A DNA stretch of 5,979 bases. Source: Alkalinema sp. CAN_BIN05. GTDB lineage: Bacteria; Cyanobacteriota; Cyanobacteriia; Leptolyngbyales; Leptolyngbyaceae. Below, in pieces: positions 5,718 through 5,979 of the stretch (its first letter is position 1; each line of letters starts with the position of its first letter). Under the pieces are notes generated by a model, which was not told the origin of the DNA, did no database searches, and worked only from the letters and a program-made list of their open reading frames with translations. Position numbers and translations under genes: made by a program. The stretch covers positions 1 to 5,979 of the forward strand of contig JAJAYH010000128.1 in NCBI GenBank assembly GCA_026786325.1. The letters run 5' to 3'.

Positions 5718-5979
5718 ACGATTACTCTCAACGTAGGTTTTCCACATCTGTTGGTAAGCATCTTCCATTTGGCGTGCAAACTTTTTGCCATCCCAAAGAG
5801 GTGATGTCTTTTTCGATTCGCGGAGCTTCCAACTGATTTCTTGGCGAAGTTTTGCATCGGTTCCGAGCTTGATTCCCCATTCAACGTATTCTTCTGCACT
5901 CCAAGCGATTCCTTCGGTGATGCCTGCGTTCATCATCATGGTGTAGCTGTTGCGGGCTGCAAACTGTTCTCCGACACGA
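5715..5979 (-). CDS. C-terminal end of a SPINDLY-like O-GlcNAc transferase (5' end outside window)
   Basis: The minus-strand frame is open to the window edge and stops at TAA (5717-5715), giving about 87 residues. The sequence R-N-S-Y-T-M-M-M-N-A-G-I-T-E-G-I-A-W, then E-E-Y-V-E-W-G and S-P-L-W-D-G-K-K-F-A-R-Q-M-E, is the characteristic end of bacterial TPR-type O-linked N-acetylglucosamine transferases (GT41, SPINDLY family), very common in cyanobacteria. It forms the last part of the GT-B donor domain; the TPR repeats and main catalytic part lie outside the window. The enzyme would transfer a sugar, by analogy GlcNAc from UDP-GlcNAc, to Ser/Thr of proteins, or act in glycan assembly. An ATG at 5939 is internal and not the real start. 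The next gene on this strand begins 95 bp downstream. Confidence 0.8.
   Translation of the reverse strand, partial: RVGEQFAARNSYTMMMNAGITEGIAWSAEEYVEWGIKLGTDAKLRQEISWKLRESKKTSPLWDGKKFARQMEDAYQQMWKTYVESNR

Noticed and set aside
5690..5899. Second minus-strand ORF overlapping the O-GlcNAc transferase end
   Set aside because: It lies in a different frame from the one with a strong family match, so it is a shadow.

Overview
The window looks like a piece of a cyanobacterial chromosome. The palindrome GCGATCGC (HIP1) occurs at 370-377, 1702-1709, 4004-4011 and 4403-4410, with many further CGATCG cores. The gene families also fit: Uma2 nucleases, Rpn/DUF2887-type nucleases with a DUF4351 tail, and SPINDLY-like O-GlcNAc transferases are all typical of cyanobacteria. 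Species cannot be assigned from the sequence alone.

Left part (1-1057, plus strand): the 3' end of a TPR-containing protein, then a complete tRNA-Lys(UUU) with a plausible promoter and a clear Rho-independent terminator.

Middle part (about 1058-3306, plus strand): a decaying cluster of PD-(D/E)XK nuclease genes. It holds one full-length Uma2 gene and a short second Uma2 ORF that lacks the whole catalytic core. Next comes an Rpn-family gene cut in two by a single in-frame TAA, with a 12-bp minisatellite just after the stop. A detached relic of a Uma2 C-terminal tail closes the cluster. The second Uma2 ORF is a mosaic. By eye its first 132 bp have 11 mismatches to the neighbouring gene, while the rest is only about 64% identical. 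The tail relic lies beyond the Rpn gene, so the Rpn gene may have landed inside an older Uma2 copy.

Right part (3337-5979, minus strand): a glycosylation module transcribed towards the nuclease cluster. The C-terminal end of a SPINDLY-like O-GlcNAc transferase enters from the right edge. Downstream, 97 bp past its stop codon, lies a 760-residue protein that fuses a zinc-ribbon SAM methyltransferase, a GT4-type glycosyltransferase and a small C-terminal domain. Together they suggest protein or surface-polysaccharide glycosylation with methylated sugars; the exact product cannot be read from sequence.

No CRISPR array, insertion sequence with terminal repeats, or phage gene was seen. The most notable features are the remodelled Uma2/Rpn cluster and the methyltransferase-glycosyltransferase fusion.
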